NCBI GenBank assembly: GCA_025966435.1
Contig: JAICRQ010000284.1
Location: forward strand, 1 to 5,090
From: Anaerolineales bacterium
GTDB taxonomy: Bacteria; Chloroflexota; Anaerolineae; Anaerolineales; Villigracilaceae
DNA length: 5,090 bases
Direction: 5' to 3'
In this document: positions 1-4,968 of the stretch, piece after piece
Layout of the letters: the number at the start of each line of letters is the position of its first letter
How positions within the stretch are numbered: position 1 is the stretch's first letter
The notes under the pieces: generated by a model
What the model was told of the DNA's origin: nothing
What the model saw: the letters and a program-made list of their open reading frames with translations, nothing else
Databases searched by the model: none
Program-made: the position numbers and the translations under genes

Positions 1-102
1 CCAGCATATAGGCGCCTTATAGAAAGAGCGAAGGAAAGGCGAACTAACACCGAAGCGCCCGGCATCGGCTTCGGGGAATCCCTGCCTGCTGTCTCTTGGG
101 AT

Positions 103-118
103 ATCCCCCATTGGGGAT
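103..118 (+). promoter_or_regulatory. ATCCCC-N4-GGGGAT dyad over the -35 region
   Basis: The arms ATCCCC (103-108) and GGGGAT (113-118) are perfect inverted repeats around CATT. The dyad covers the position where a -35 hexamer would lie (TTGGGG, 111-116). A 12/14 match of its first 14 bases (ATCCCCCATTGGGG against ATCCCCCATCGGAG) lies on the minus strand at 4954-4941, again 17 nt before a -10 hexamer. That shared register suggests a binding site for a common activator, or a -35 element of a non-standard sigma factor. The binding protein is unknown. Confidence 0.4.
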
Positions 119-139
119 TGTAAGATAAAAACTTACAAT
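111..139 (+). promoter_or_regulatory. Probable promoter of the ferritin-like gene
   Basis: A -10 hexamer TACAAT (134-139, 5 of 6 bases matching TATAAT) follows the weak -35 TTGGGG (111-116) with an ideal 17-nt spacer. The predicted transcription start is about base 146, giving a 60-nt leader. The poor -35 and the dyad over it suggest that an activator or alternative sigma factor is needed. No transcript data can be read from sequence, so the start site is a prediction. Confidence 0.45.
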
Positions 140-143
140 GTAA
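117..143 (+). promoter_or_regulatory. Candidate operator: three GTAA/TTAC half-sites over spacer and -10
   Basis: ATTGTAAG (117-124) and CTTACAAT (132-139) form a perfect 8-bp inverted repeat with a 7-nt A-rich spacer. The right arm is reused in a second dyad, TTACA-A-TGTAA (133-143). The repeats cover the promoter spacer and the -10 exactly, which is where a repressor would block RNA polymerase. The regulator is not identifiable. Fur/PerR-like and BlaI/CopY-like factors bind sites of similar general form, but I do not assign one. Confidence 0.4.
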
Positions 144-205
144 TAAAGTCGGAGCCAGAGTGTGCACGCCTGGCTATCTATTCGTTAGTATTCGGAGGAC
201 AAACA

Positions 206-796
206 ATGAGTGAAAGAAAAGATACTCTCCAGCAATACGTAAGCGATATGCTGGCGGTGGAGCGCCACCTGTTGCCAGCGTTCGAGAATCAGAGCAAAGA
301 TGATCGCATGGCGAAATACCCTGAGGCGCGGCGTCTGGTGAACAAGATCGAAGCCACGATCAATAGCCATATCAACGGTCTCAAACAGCATCTTGAAAAC
401 CTGGGTGGCGATGCTGCTTCCCCGGTCAAAAGTGCTGTGACCACTGCACTGGGAGTTGCTGCCAGTGTCATCGAAAACATGCGCACCGATCCCGTTTCGA
501 AAAACCTGCGCGACGATTACACTGCGCTAAACCTGGCGGCGGTCAGTTACACCATGCTGCACACCACCGGTCGGGCACTGATGGACGAGCAGACTGCTGA
601 TCTCGCGGCTGCATACCTGATGGATTACACACCTTTGATCACAGAGATCAACGAGGTTATCCCTGAAGTGGTTGTCAGTGAGTTGCGGGATGAAACAGAA
701 GTGCTCGATCCCGGAGCAGCTGCGCAAGCCGTCGAGCGTACCCAGCAAGCCTGGCACCGCGAGCATGTGCACAGCGGTCACACTCACGCCTGGTAA
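206..796 (+). CDS. Ferritin-like domain protein (DUF892/YciF-type), His-rich tail
   Basis: A 196-residue soluble, mostly helical protein with no signal peptide. Residues 9-70 resemble the first two helices of ferritin-like DUF892 proteins: a YVSDMLAVERHLL segment with Glu19, then a helix with Glu49 and His55 ending in LENLGG. Residues 98-158 would form the second helix pair, with Tyr105, His119, Glu128 and Asp140. The regularly spaced second-half carboxylates of di-iron relatives are not obvious (AAVSY stands where a Glu-x-x-x-Tyr pattern is usual), so iron oxidation is doubtful. The C-terminus carries five histidines in 11 residues (184-194), a possible metal-binding tail. The ATG at 206 is chosen because GGAGGA at 194-199 precedes it by 6 nt. 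The gene is probably monocistronic, with a terminator at 852-884. Members of the family are stress-associated; the exact role is unknown. Confidence 0.6.
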   Translation: MSERKDTLQQYVSDMLAVERHLLPAFENQSKDDRMAKYPEARRLVNKIEATINSHINGLKQHLENLGGDAASPVKSAVTTALGVAASVIENMRTDPVSKNLRDDYTALNLAAVSYTMLHTTGRALMDEQTADLAAAYLMDYTPLITEINEVIPEVVVSELRDETEVLDPGAAAQAVERTQQAWHREHVHSGHTHAW

Positions 797-851
797 GTTC
801 TCAGGCAGACCGGAACTAGTCTACATTCGTTGTCACATAGCTACATAATTG

Positions 852-884
852 ACCAGCCGACCGCTAACGGTCGGCTGGTTTGTT
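852..884 (+). terminator. Strong Rho-independent terminator after the ferritin-like gene
   Basis: A perfect 12-bp GC-rich stem (ACCAGCCGACCG at 852-863, CGGTCGGCTGGT at 868-879) closes a CTAA tetraloop and is followed by the T-rich TTGTT. It lies 55 nt after the stop codon of the ferritin-like gene and 131 nt before the next start. It should therefore separate the two plus-strand genes into distinct transcripts. Confidence 0.85.
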
Positions 885-942
885 CACGAACGTTAGGATT
901 CTATAGCATAGATGAGAAGTCCGTTCGAGAACGAACAAGTTC
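882..942 (+). promoter_or_regulatory. Cluster of GTTC/GAAC dyads upstream of the DUF2267 gene
   Basis: Two copies of GTTC-N2-GAAC (882-891 and 923-932) start 41 bp apart, about four helical turns. The second is directly followed by GAAC-AA-GTTC (933-942). A weak promoter, TTGTTC (880-885) with an 18-nt spacer to TAGCAT (904-909), lies between them and would start near 916. The first dyad then sits at the -35 and the second just after the start, a typical repressor arrangement. Both the promoter and the operator function are inference. The half-sites resemble those of Gram-positive LexA, but the canonical GAAC-N4-GTTC spacing is absent. Confidence 0.3.
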
Positions 943-1004
943 TGATGTTTTTCGTTTGTATTAGCAGATATTCGTAAAACACCCGAATCCCTTGCCTATA
1001 CATC

Positions 1005-1011
1005 AAGGAGG
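1005..1011 (+). promoter_or_regulatory. Ribosome binding site that fixes the DUF2267 start
   Basis: AAGGAGG lies 4 nt before the ATG at 1016. The frame also contains an upstream TTG at 992, but this has no Shine-Dalgarno sequence before it and would place the ribosome site inside the coding region. The ATG is therefore the better start, giving 123 residues. Confidence 0.85.
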
Positions 1012-1015
1012 CACC

Positions 1016-1387
1016 ATGCAATTTGACGATTTCGTAACACGAGTACAGGAACAAACCCGGCTCGATACGCGTGATGAAGCCATACAAATCACCCGCGCCG
1101 TGCTGGAAACCTTAGGCGAGCGGCTGGATCGCAAGGTCAGGAATGGAGTTGAGGCACAGCTTCCCAATGAGCTAAAAGAGTTCCTGCTCGCTAGGGCAGA
1201 ACATGGCGACCTGTATGATGTGCATGAGTTCTATAATCGCGTCGGGGCACGAGCGGATCTAACATACGGTGACGCGACGGAACGCACAAGACAAGTGATC
1301 TCCGTTCTGCGAGAGGCTATCCCTGACGGAGAAATAGAAGATATCCTGGAAGACCTACCCCCTGAATACGGTGAATTGTTTGCCTGA
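1016..1387 (+). CDS. DUF2267 family protein
   Basis: A 123-residue, acidic, soluble, all-helical protein recognised as DUF2267 by the pattern RAVLETLGERLDRK (27-40), then AQLP (47-50) with a following ELKEFL. The C-terminal half repeats the pattern: VHEFYNRVG (69-77), RQVISVLREAIPDGEIEDIL (92-111) and LPPEYGELF (114-122). The two halves align end to end (about 1-57 and 67-122), so the protein is an internal duplication of a helical unit. No catalytic motif, signal peptide or membrane segment is visible. The family has no established biochemical role; members often lie near stress or transport genes. The gene has its own leader after a terminator and ends 8 bp from the convergent sugar permease gene. 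Family assignment is firm, function unknown. Confidence 0.85.
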   Translation: MQFDDFVTRVQEQTRLDTRDEAIQITRAVLETLGERLDRKVRNGVEAQLPNELKEFLLARAEHGDLYDVHEFYNRVGARADLTYGDATERTRQVISVLREAIPDGEIEDILEDLPPEYGELFA

Positions 1388-1395
1388 TATTTATC

Positions 1396-2223
1396 TTATC
1401 CCTTGAGCGCTCCCGCTAATAAGCCGCGGATGAATTGCCTTTGGAAGATGATATAGATGAGCAGAGGCGGGATGGTCGCCACTGCCAACCCTGCCATCTG
1501 CAAACCCCATTGGACGCGGTAGCGCCCGTTGAGGAACATGATTCCCAGCGGGACGGTGTACTTGGCTTCATCCTGCATGTAGACCAGGGGGTAGATAAAG
1601 TCGTTCCAGACCCACATGAAGTAGAAGATGGCAATGGTGGAAATTGAAGGCCGCGCCAACGGCAGCATGATCCGGATGAGCATCTGCCAGTGCCCGGCGC
1701 CATCGATGCGCGCTGCGTCGATGATCTCTTTGGGAATCGACTGGAAGAAGCTCCGCAGCACCATGATACCGAACGACGCCCAGCCAAAGTAGGTGAAAAT
1801 CAACGCCCAGTGCGAGCTGACCAGCTTCAGGACCGCAATCCACTTAAACCCGGAGATGATAAGCGCCTGCGGGGGAATCATCAAGCCCAAGAGGATAAAC
1901 AGATAGAGAGCATTCTTGCCCTTGAAGTCGATCTGGGCGAGCGCATACGCCGCCAGCGCGCAGAGCAGCAGCAGCCCGGCAACGGAGATCACCGAGATAA
2001 CTATGCTGTTGCGGAAGTAGATGCCCATGCCGCCCTCGACAAAGACAGTGCGGTAATTGCCAAAGAACAGAGAATCGGGCAGGGCAAAGACATCTTGAAA
2101 GATGGCAGCATCCGATTTGAGTGAGCTGTACACCATCCAAGCAAGGGGATACAGAATGGTGGCCGACACCAGGAGGAAGACCGGGTACAGCAAGATCATT
2201 TGCAGAAGTTTCGAGCGTTGCAT
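1396..2223 (-). CDS. Carbohydrate ABC transporter permease, MalG-like (CUT1)
   Basis: A 275-residue inner-membrane permease, the usual size for the MalG-type subunit. About six hydrophobic segments are visible (roughly 8-32, 72-96, 104-126, 138-158, 195-216 and 240-262). The cytoplasmic EAA loop is at 166-192: EIIDAARIDGAG followed by IMLPLARP. This is the docking site for the ATPase. The C-terminus QRQFIRGLLAGALKG (261-275) and the WVWNDFIYPLVY segment (204-215) are typical of CUT1 permeases. It should pair with the MalF-like subunit to form the sugar channel. The start ATG follows the upstream permease stop by 1 nt, with AAGGAGG 9 nt before it, so the two are probably translationally coupled. 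It is the last gene of the operon, and no terminator is visible before the convergent DUF2267 gene. The transported sugar is not readable from the sequence. Confidence 0.93.
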   Translation of the reverse strand: MQRSKLLQMILLYPVFLLVSATILYPLAWMVYSSLKSDAAIFQDVFALPDSLFFGNYRTVFVEGGMGIYFRNSIVISVISVAGLLLLCALAAYALAQIDFKGKNALYLFILLGLMIPPQALIISGFKWIAVLKLVSSHWALIFTYFGWASFGIMVLRSFFQSIPKEIIDAARIDGAGHWQMLIRIMLPLARPSISTIAIFYFMWVWNDFIYPLVYMQDEAKYTVPLGIMFLNGRYRVQWGLQMAGLAVATIPPLLIYIIFQRQFIRGLLAGALKG

Positions 2224-2224
2224 A

Positions 2225-3184
2225 TTAATATTCCTCCTTCGGCTGAAAGCGGGTCACCTGGATATAAGCCAGAATGAAGGTAATCACAAGCAGGACGATC
2301 AGAATAGCGTTTCCATATCCCACCTTGTTGGCGGTAAACGCCTGAAAATACGCCCAGGATGACAGCACCTCGCTGGCGTGTGAAGGGCCGCCCCTTGTCA
2401 TAATATACACGTGGGCGAAAATCTTCAGGCTGTCGATAGCTGCCAGCAGCAGGACCATGGCGATAGTTGGCTTGAGCAGCGGCAGTGTGATGTGCCAGAT
2501 GTCCTGGCGCAGGTTAGCGCCATCCACAAACGCCGCCTCATGCAGCTCGGGAGAGATACTCACCAGGCGGGAAATGAACAGGAACATATACAGCCCAAAG
2601 CCGTGCCAAGTATCCACCAAGATGATCACAGGCAGCACACGATTGGGATCACCCAGCCAGTCGCCGCCCAGGAAAGGCAAACCGATGGCGTTGAAGAACG
2701 GGTTGACCAGGCCAAGAGAAGGGCTCAGAGCCAGGCGGAAGACAATTCCGACCACTACCAGGGAGATGACCGTGGGCATCAGAAAGACCCCCCGGAACAG
2801 GTTGGAGAAGGGGATGCGCTGGTCCAGCGCCAGCGCCAGCAGCAGAGCCACAAGTGTTTTGAGGGTGATCGCGCCGACAAGGAAGACCAGGTTGTGGCGC
2901 AGCGACAGCCAGAAAATGGGATCTTCCCTCATTTCTGCGAAGTTATCAAAGCCGACGAACCTGATGTCCGCAAAATTAAAGCCCGTCCATTCCGTGAACC
3001 CCAGAGCCAGGGTCCCAACCATAGGTACGAGCATGAACAGGATATAGAATAACAGGGCAGGTGCCAAGAATGGCGCTGCCAGGAGCCAGGCTCTGGCTTG
3101 GTAGGCAAAGCCTGTTCGGCGGGCTTCAGCGCTCCCCGATGGCATGGTCGCTTCCGGCTCATGCACAAGGCGGGATGATGCCAT
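2225..3184 (-). CDS. Carbohydrate ABC transporter permease, MalF-like (CUT1)
   Basis: A 319-residue inner-membrane permease of MalF type, in the short form without the large periplasmic insert of E. coli MalF. After a cytoplasmic N-tail of about 30 residues, hydrophobic segments lie near 33-60, 94-120, 128-152, 184-208, 241-262 and 291-310. The EAA loop is at 213-239: ELHEAAFVDGANLRQ followed by ITLPLLKP. The MTRGGPSHASEVLSSWAYFQAF region (262-283) carries the family GGP signature. The ATG at 3184 is preferred because AGGAG at 3189-3193 precedes it by 4 nt. The frame extends upstream to a TTG at 3241, but that lies inside the intergenic hairpin. The gene follows the binding-protein gene after a 77-nt gap and precedes the second permease by 1 nt. 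It should form a heterodimeric channel with that second permease. Confidence 0.93.
   Translation of the reverse strand: MASSRLVHEPEATMPSGSAEARRTGFAYQARAWLLAAPFLAPALLFYILFMLVPMVGTLALGFTEWTGFNFADIRFVGFDNFAEMREDPIFWLSLRHNLVFLVGAITLKTLVALLLALALDQRIPFSNLFRGVFLMPTVISLVVVGIVFRLALSPSLGLVNPFFNAIGLPFLGGDWLGDPNRVLPVIILVDTWHGFGLYMFLFISRLVSISPELHEAAFVDGANLRQDIWHITLPLLKPTIAMVLLLAAIDSLKIFAHVYIMTRGGPSHASEVLSSWAYFQAFTANKVGYGNAILIVLLVITFILAYIQVTRFQPKEEY
2233..2239 (-). promoter_or_regulatory. Ribosome site for the second permease inside the first gene's last codons
   Basis: AAGGAGG is formed by the Lys-Glu-Glu codons that precede the final Tyr codon and TAA of the MalF-like gene. It lies 9 nt before the ATG at 2223. 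With stop and start 1 nt apart, a ribosome finishing the first permease would uncover and can re-use this site. That would favour equal amounts of the two channel subunits. Confidence 0.8.
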
Positions 3185-3208
3185 GATTCTCCTTCCTTCT
3201 TCTGTGAA

Positions 3209-3244
3209 GTTTTGCGTGACCCTCAGGGGAGGGTCACGCAAAAC
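3209..3244 (-). promoter_or_regulatory. Perfect 16-bp hairpin between binding-protein and permease genes
   Basis: GTTTTGCGTGACCCTC (3209-3224) and its exact complement GAGGGTCACGCAAAAC (3229-3244) flank a 4-nt loop. It begins 17 nt after the binding-protein stop codon and ends 24 nt before the permease start. On the transcribed strand no U-run follows the stem (the next bases are TTCACAG), so it is not a classic intrinsic terminator. By analogy with the malE-malF intergenic elements of E. coli, it probably protects the upstream mRNA from 3' decay or partly attenuates read-through. Either would give more binding protein than permease. Confidence 0.75.
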
Positions 3245-3261
3245 AGACTCCGATGATCAGA

Positions 3262-4617
3262 TTACTGGGCGGCTTCCAGGCCTTCCTGGATGGATTGCAT
3301 GAATTCTTCAGGGGTCATCGCGCCGGTGATCAGAGCCACTGTCCCATTGTAGACCTTGTCCTCGCCCACGCCAGGGGGCAGCTCATTTTCGATCCAGGGC
3401 AGCGATTTGTCGGCAGATTTGGCATTGTTGTAAAGGTCCTTGATCACCTGGGGTGCCGAGTTATCGACCGCTCCCGCGATCACCGAGGCGTTACCGTTCT
3501 TAGCCCAGATATTCCCAGCCTCCTCGCTTGCCAGCCACTCGAGCACGCTCAGCGCGGCTTCCTTGTTGGCGGCACCGGAGGGAACAGCAAAGACATGTGT
3601 GATCGCGCCAAAGACGTCCTCCTGATTCGCTGCATCGCTGAAGCGCGGGAACGGCATGATGGAGATCTCGAACGGGGTGGGGGTCTGACCGGGCTGGTTC
3701 CAGCCGGAGGCATACCACGCGCCGGTCTGGAAGAAAGCAGCCTGCCCCGACTCGAAGACCGCCTGGCCTAAGCCATAGTCATCGCTGGCGGCGCCAGGCG
3801 ATAAGTAGCCTGCCTGTGCCAGGTTCTGGAAGTCTGCCGCAGACTGGACAAAGCACTCATCGGTGAAGCTGGCGCCCTCCATGCGGATAGCCTGGTAGAC
3901 CGTATCTACGCCGCAGCGCTGCACCAGGAAGCCCATCCACCAGTGCTCGCCGGGCCAGCCCGCCTGGTTGCCCAGGGCAATGGGGGTCACGCCGGCGTTC
4001 TTCAGCGTTTCGGCAGCCGCCAGGAATTCTTCCATGGTGGTGGGCACCTCGATGTTGTGTTCAGCCAGGATATCAGGATTGTAGAAGATCTGCCAGCCGG
4101 TTACGAAGGTGAAAGGAATACAGTACACTTTACCTTCAAAGGTGCAGGCAGCTTCACCGGCATCTGCCAGGTCGAAGCGGTCCTTGACGCTGTTCCACAG
4201 GTCCGTGATGTCCTCGAGCTGCCCGGCAGCCGCGAATTCGCGTGTCTGCTGGTAGCCTTCGAACTGCAGTACGTCCGGAGGCACGCCACCAGCCAGAGCA
4301 GTGCGCACGACGGTGAAGAACTCTTCATTGCCGATTGGGCGATGGTTAATCGTGATGCCGTTATTCATGCCGTTCCACGTGTTGATCAGCTCTTCGATTC
4401 CCGCCGCTTCACCGCCAGCGGTGAACTCAGTCCACAGGCTGACTTCTCCGGAGCCCTGGACGGCACCGGTTTGAGCGGGATCTGTGGCGGCTGGTGGCTG
4501 CGTTGCCTGGGTAGGCGCCGTTGGCGAACAAGCGGTGACCAGAAGGGTAAGCAGGATTGCAAGTGAGATCACCTGCAGAGTCGGCGATATGCCTTTGGCA
4601 TACGGATACGTTTTCAT
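3262..4617 (-). CDS. Sugar-binding lipoprotein of a CUT1 ABC importer
   Basis: A 451-residue extracellular solute-binding protein (SBP_bac_1/MalE-like). The N-terminus is a lipoprotein signal: a hydrophobic stretch (about 14-28) ending in a VTAC lipobox with Cys30 as the lipid anchor. A low-complexity Pro/Thr/Gln/Ala linker follows (31-57). The mature domain starts near EVSLWTEF (58-65). ALAGGVPPDVLQFEG (107-121), GQLEDITDLW (132-141) and EGKVYCIPF (161-169) match family landmarks. Many tryptophans (62, 81, 175, 221, 226-227, 301, 306, 361) could stack on sugar rings. Cys158/166 and Cys235/255 could form disulfides outside the cell. The ATG at 4617 follows AAAGGAG (4633-4627) by 9 nt. An upstream ATG-like extension of 41 codons would lose the signal peptide. 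First gene of the operon; it delivers substrate to the two downstream permeases. The exact sugar cannot be told. Confidence 0.92.
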   Translation of the reverse strand: MKTYPYAKGISPTLQVISLAILLTLLVTACSPTAPTQATQPPAATDPAQTGAVQGSGEVSLWTEFTAGGEAAGIEELINTWNGMNNGITINHRPIGNEEFFTVVRTALAGGVPPDVLQFEGYQQTREFAAAGQLEDITDLWNSVKDRFDLADAGEAACTFEGKVYCIPFTFVTGWQIFYNPDILAEHNIEVPTTMEEFLAAAETLKNAGVTPIALGNQAGWPGEHWWMGFLVQRCGVDTVYQAIRMEGASFTDECFVQSAADFQNLAQAGYLSPGAASDDYGLGQAVFESGQAAFFQTGAWYASGWNQPGQTPTPFEISIMPFPRFSDAANQEDVFGAITHVFAVPSGAANKEAALSVLEWLASEEAGNIWAKNGNASVIAGAVDNSAPQVIKDLYNNAKSADKSLPWIENELPPGVGEDKVYNGTVALITGAMTPEEFMQSIQEGLEAAQ

Positions 4618-4812
4618 TTCTTCCTTCTCCTTTCGAGTAACAGGGAATAGGTTGAGAAATTCTGTTGATCCGGTAAATTGTAGGGGGCTGTGTTTCGGAT
4701 TCTTTTTTGCATAGCATATGCAGATGTATGGGCGGGGCACCTCTTTTCCCTAAACAGGATTTTTCCTGGTTAGATAGTGGAGTATCTTGTTTCGCATGCG
4801 CTGGGGATCCAG

Positions 4813-4826
4813 TTTCTTCGATGAAA
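4813..4826. promoter_or_regulatory. Candidate LacI-type operator with central CG
   Basis: TTTCTTCGATGAAA is a 14-bp dyad with one mismatched pair and a central CpG, the general form of LacI-family operators, which often control sugar transport operons. It lies about 85-98 nt downstream of the predicted sugar operon start. No LacI-family regulator gene is visible in the window, so this is a suggestion only. Confidence 0.3.
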
Positions 4827-4844
4827 GGTCTGGATAATTGAATA

Positions 4845-4857
4845 TAAAACCGTTTTA
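4845..4857. promoter_or_regulatory. Candidate operator TAAAAC-C-GTTTTA
   Basis: Perfect 6-bp arms TAAAAC (4845-4850) and GTTTTA (4852-4857) flank one central C. The site lies about 55-67 nt into the predicted leader of the sugar operon. AT-rich arms around a central CG are common in sugar-regulator operators. The binding factor is unknown. Confidence 0.3.
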
Positions 4858-4891
4858 CGACAATTTCCCCCGGCACTCCAGAGTATTTCAG

Positions 4892-4903
4892 TTTTCATGA
4901 AAA
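4892..4903. promoter_or_regulatory. Perfect palindrome TTTTCATGAAAA at the sugar operon start
   Basis: A perfect 12-bp palindrome located at about +9 to +20 of the predicted minus-strand transcript, a classical repressor position. Its TTTCA/TGAAA arms recur in the dyad at 4813-4826, which hints at one regulator touching both. This is inference from symmetry and position. Confidence 0.35.
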
Positions 4904-4910
4904 TAATTCG

Positions 4911-4930
4911 TGAAGCTATTATAGCGTTCA
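4911..4930 (-). promoter_or_regulatory. Dyad overlapping the -10 of the sugar operon promoter
   Basis: TGAAGCTATTATAGCGTTCA is a near-perfect dyad. TGAA and GCTAT on the left match ATAGC and TTCA on the right around a central T, with one extra G in the right arm. It contains the minus-strand TATAAT (4923-4918). A repressor here would directly block promoter opening. It is also possible that the symmetry is incidental to the AT-rich -10. Confidence 0.35.
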
Positions 4931-4946
4931 TCTAAATTTGCTCCGA
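4918..4946 (-). promoter_or_regulatory. Probable promoter of the sugar ABC operon
   Basis: On the minus strand a consensus -10 TATAAT (4923-4918) is preceded by a 17-nt spacer and a non-consensus -35 TCGGAG (4946-4941). The predicted start is at about 4911, an A, giving a leader of about 294 nt. The -35 is part of the ATCCCCCATYGGRG element also found at the ferritin-like promoter. Dependence on an activator, or on a sigma factor reading that element, is therefore likely. Confidence 0.45.
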
Positions 4947-4954
4947 TGGGGGAT
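4939..4954. promoter_or_regulatory. Second copy of the -35 element, shared by both divergent promoters
   Basis: The minus strand reads ATCCCCCATCGGAG from 4954 to 4941, matching 12 of 14 bases at 103-116. It lies 17 nt before the minus-strand TATAAT and, read from the other strand, its GGGGAT end (4949-4954) lies 17 nt before the plus-strand TATACT. A single bound protein could thus influence both directions. The dyad symmetry is weaker than in the first copy. Confidence 0.4.
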
Positions 4955-4968
4955 TAACCTACCCGTTT

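Larger units (their letters stand above)
1..205. other. Upstream intergenic / promoter region of the ferritin-like gene
   Basis: No gene is recognised here. Plus frame 1 is open from base 1 to a TAA at 121-123, encoding a 40-codon tail that starts PAYRRLIERAKERR and ends PHWGL. It could be the C-terminus of a gene starting outside the window, but I see no family signature. A 7-bp inverted repeat CCGAAGC/GCTTCGG lies at 50-56/68-74 and has no T-run after it. GGG..CCC-type dyads follow: GGGAATCCC at 74-82, GGGATATCCC at 98-107 and ATCCCC/GGGGAT at 103-118. The rest holds the promoter and the leader of the next gene. Confidence 0.5.

Noticed and set aside
50..74. CCGAAGC/GCTTCGG inverted repeat as a terminator
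   Set aside because: Only 7 bp with an 11-nt loop, and no T-run follows in either direction.
1..123. Open plus-strand frame that could be the C-terminus of an upstream gene (40 codons to TAA)
   Set aside because: An open stretch of this length arises easily by chance, it shows no recognisable motif, and its end overlaps the promoter dyads. It is mentioned in the upstream-region entry but not called as a gene.
992..1015. TTG start giving an 8-residue longer DUF2267 protein
   Set aside because: No ribosome site precedes it, whereas AAGGAGG sits 4 nt before the ATG at 1016 and the family pattern begins there.
2411..3052. Long plus-strand open frames opposite the MalF-like permease
   Set aside because: Their composition (very rich in Gln, Arg, Asp and His, or in Arg, Ser and Thr) is that of antisense shadows, they lack ribosome sites, and the minus strand encodes a clear permease.
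3185..3241. Upstream TTG extension (19 residues) of the MalF-like permease
   Set aside because: The extension is encoded within the intergenic hairpin, and the ATG at 3184 has a clear ribosome site.
3943..4566. 207-codon plus-strand open frame opposite the binding-protein gene
   Set aside because: It is a shadow of a well-supported lipoprotein gene, has no family motif and no ribosome site.
4618..4740. 41-codon N-terminal extension of the sugar-binding protein
   Set aside because: It would bury the lipoprotein signal peptide inside the protein, and the ATG at 4617 has a good ribosome site.
4755..4768. CAGGA/TCCTG hairpin in the sugar operon leader as an attenuator or riboswitch
   Set aside because: The 5-bp stem is too short to be stable and only three T residues follow. 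No known riboswitch core is seen.
4427..4876. 149-codon minus-strand frame spanning the leader and the start of the binding-protein gene
   Set aside because: It overlaps the real gene in another frame, has no recognisable domain, and covers the operator-rich leader.
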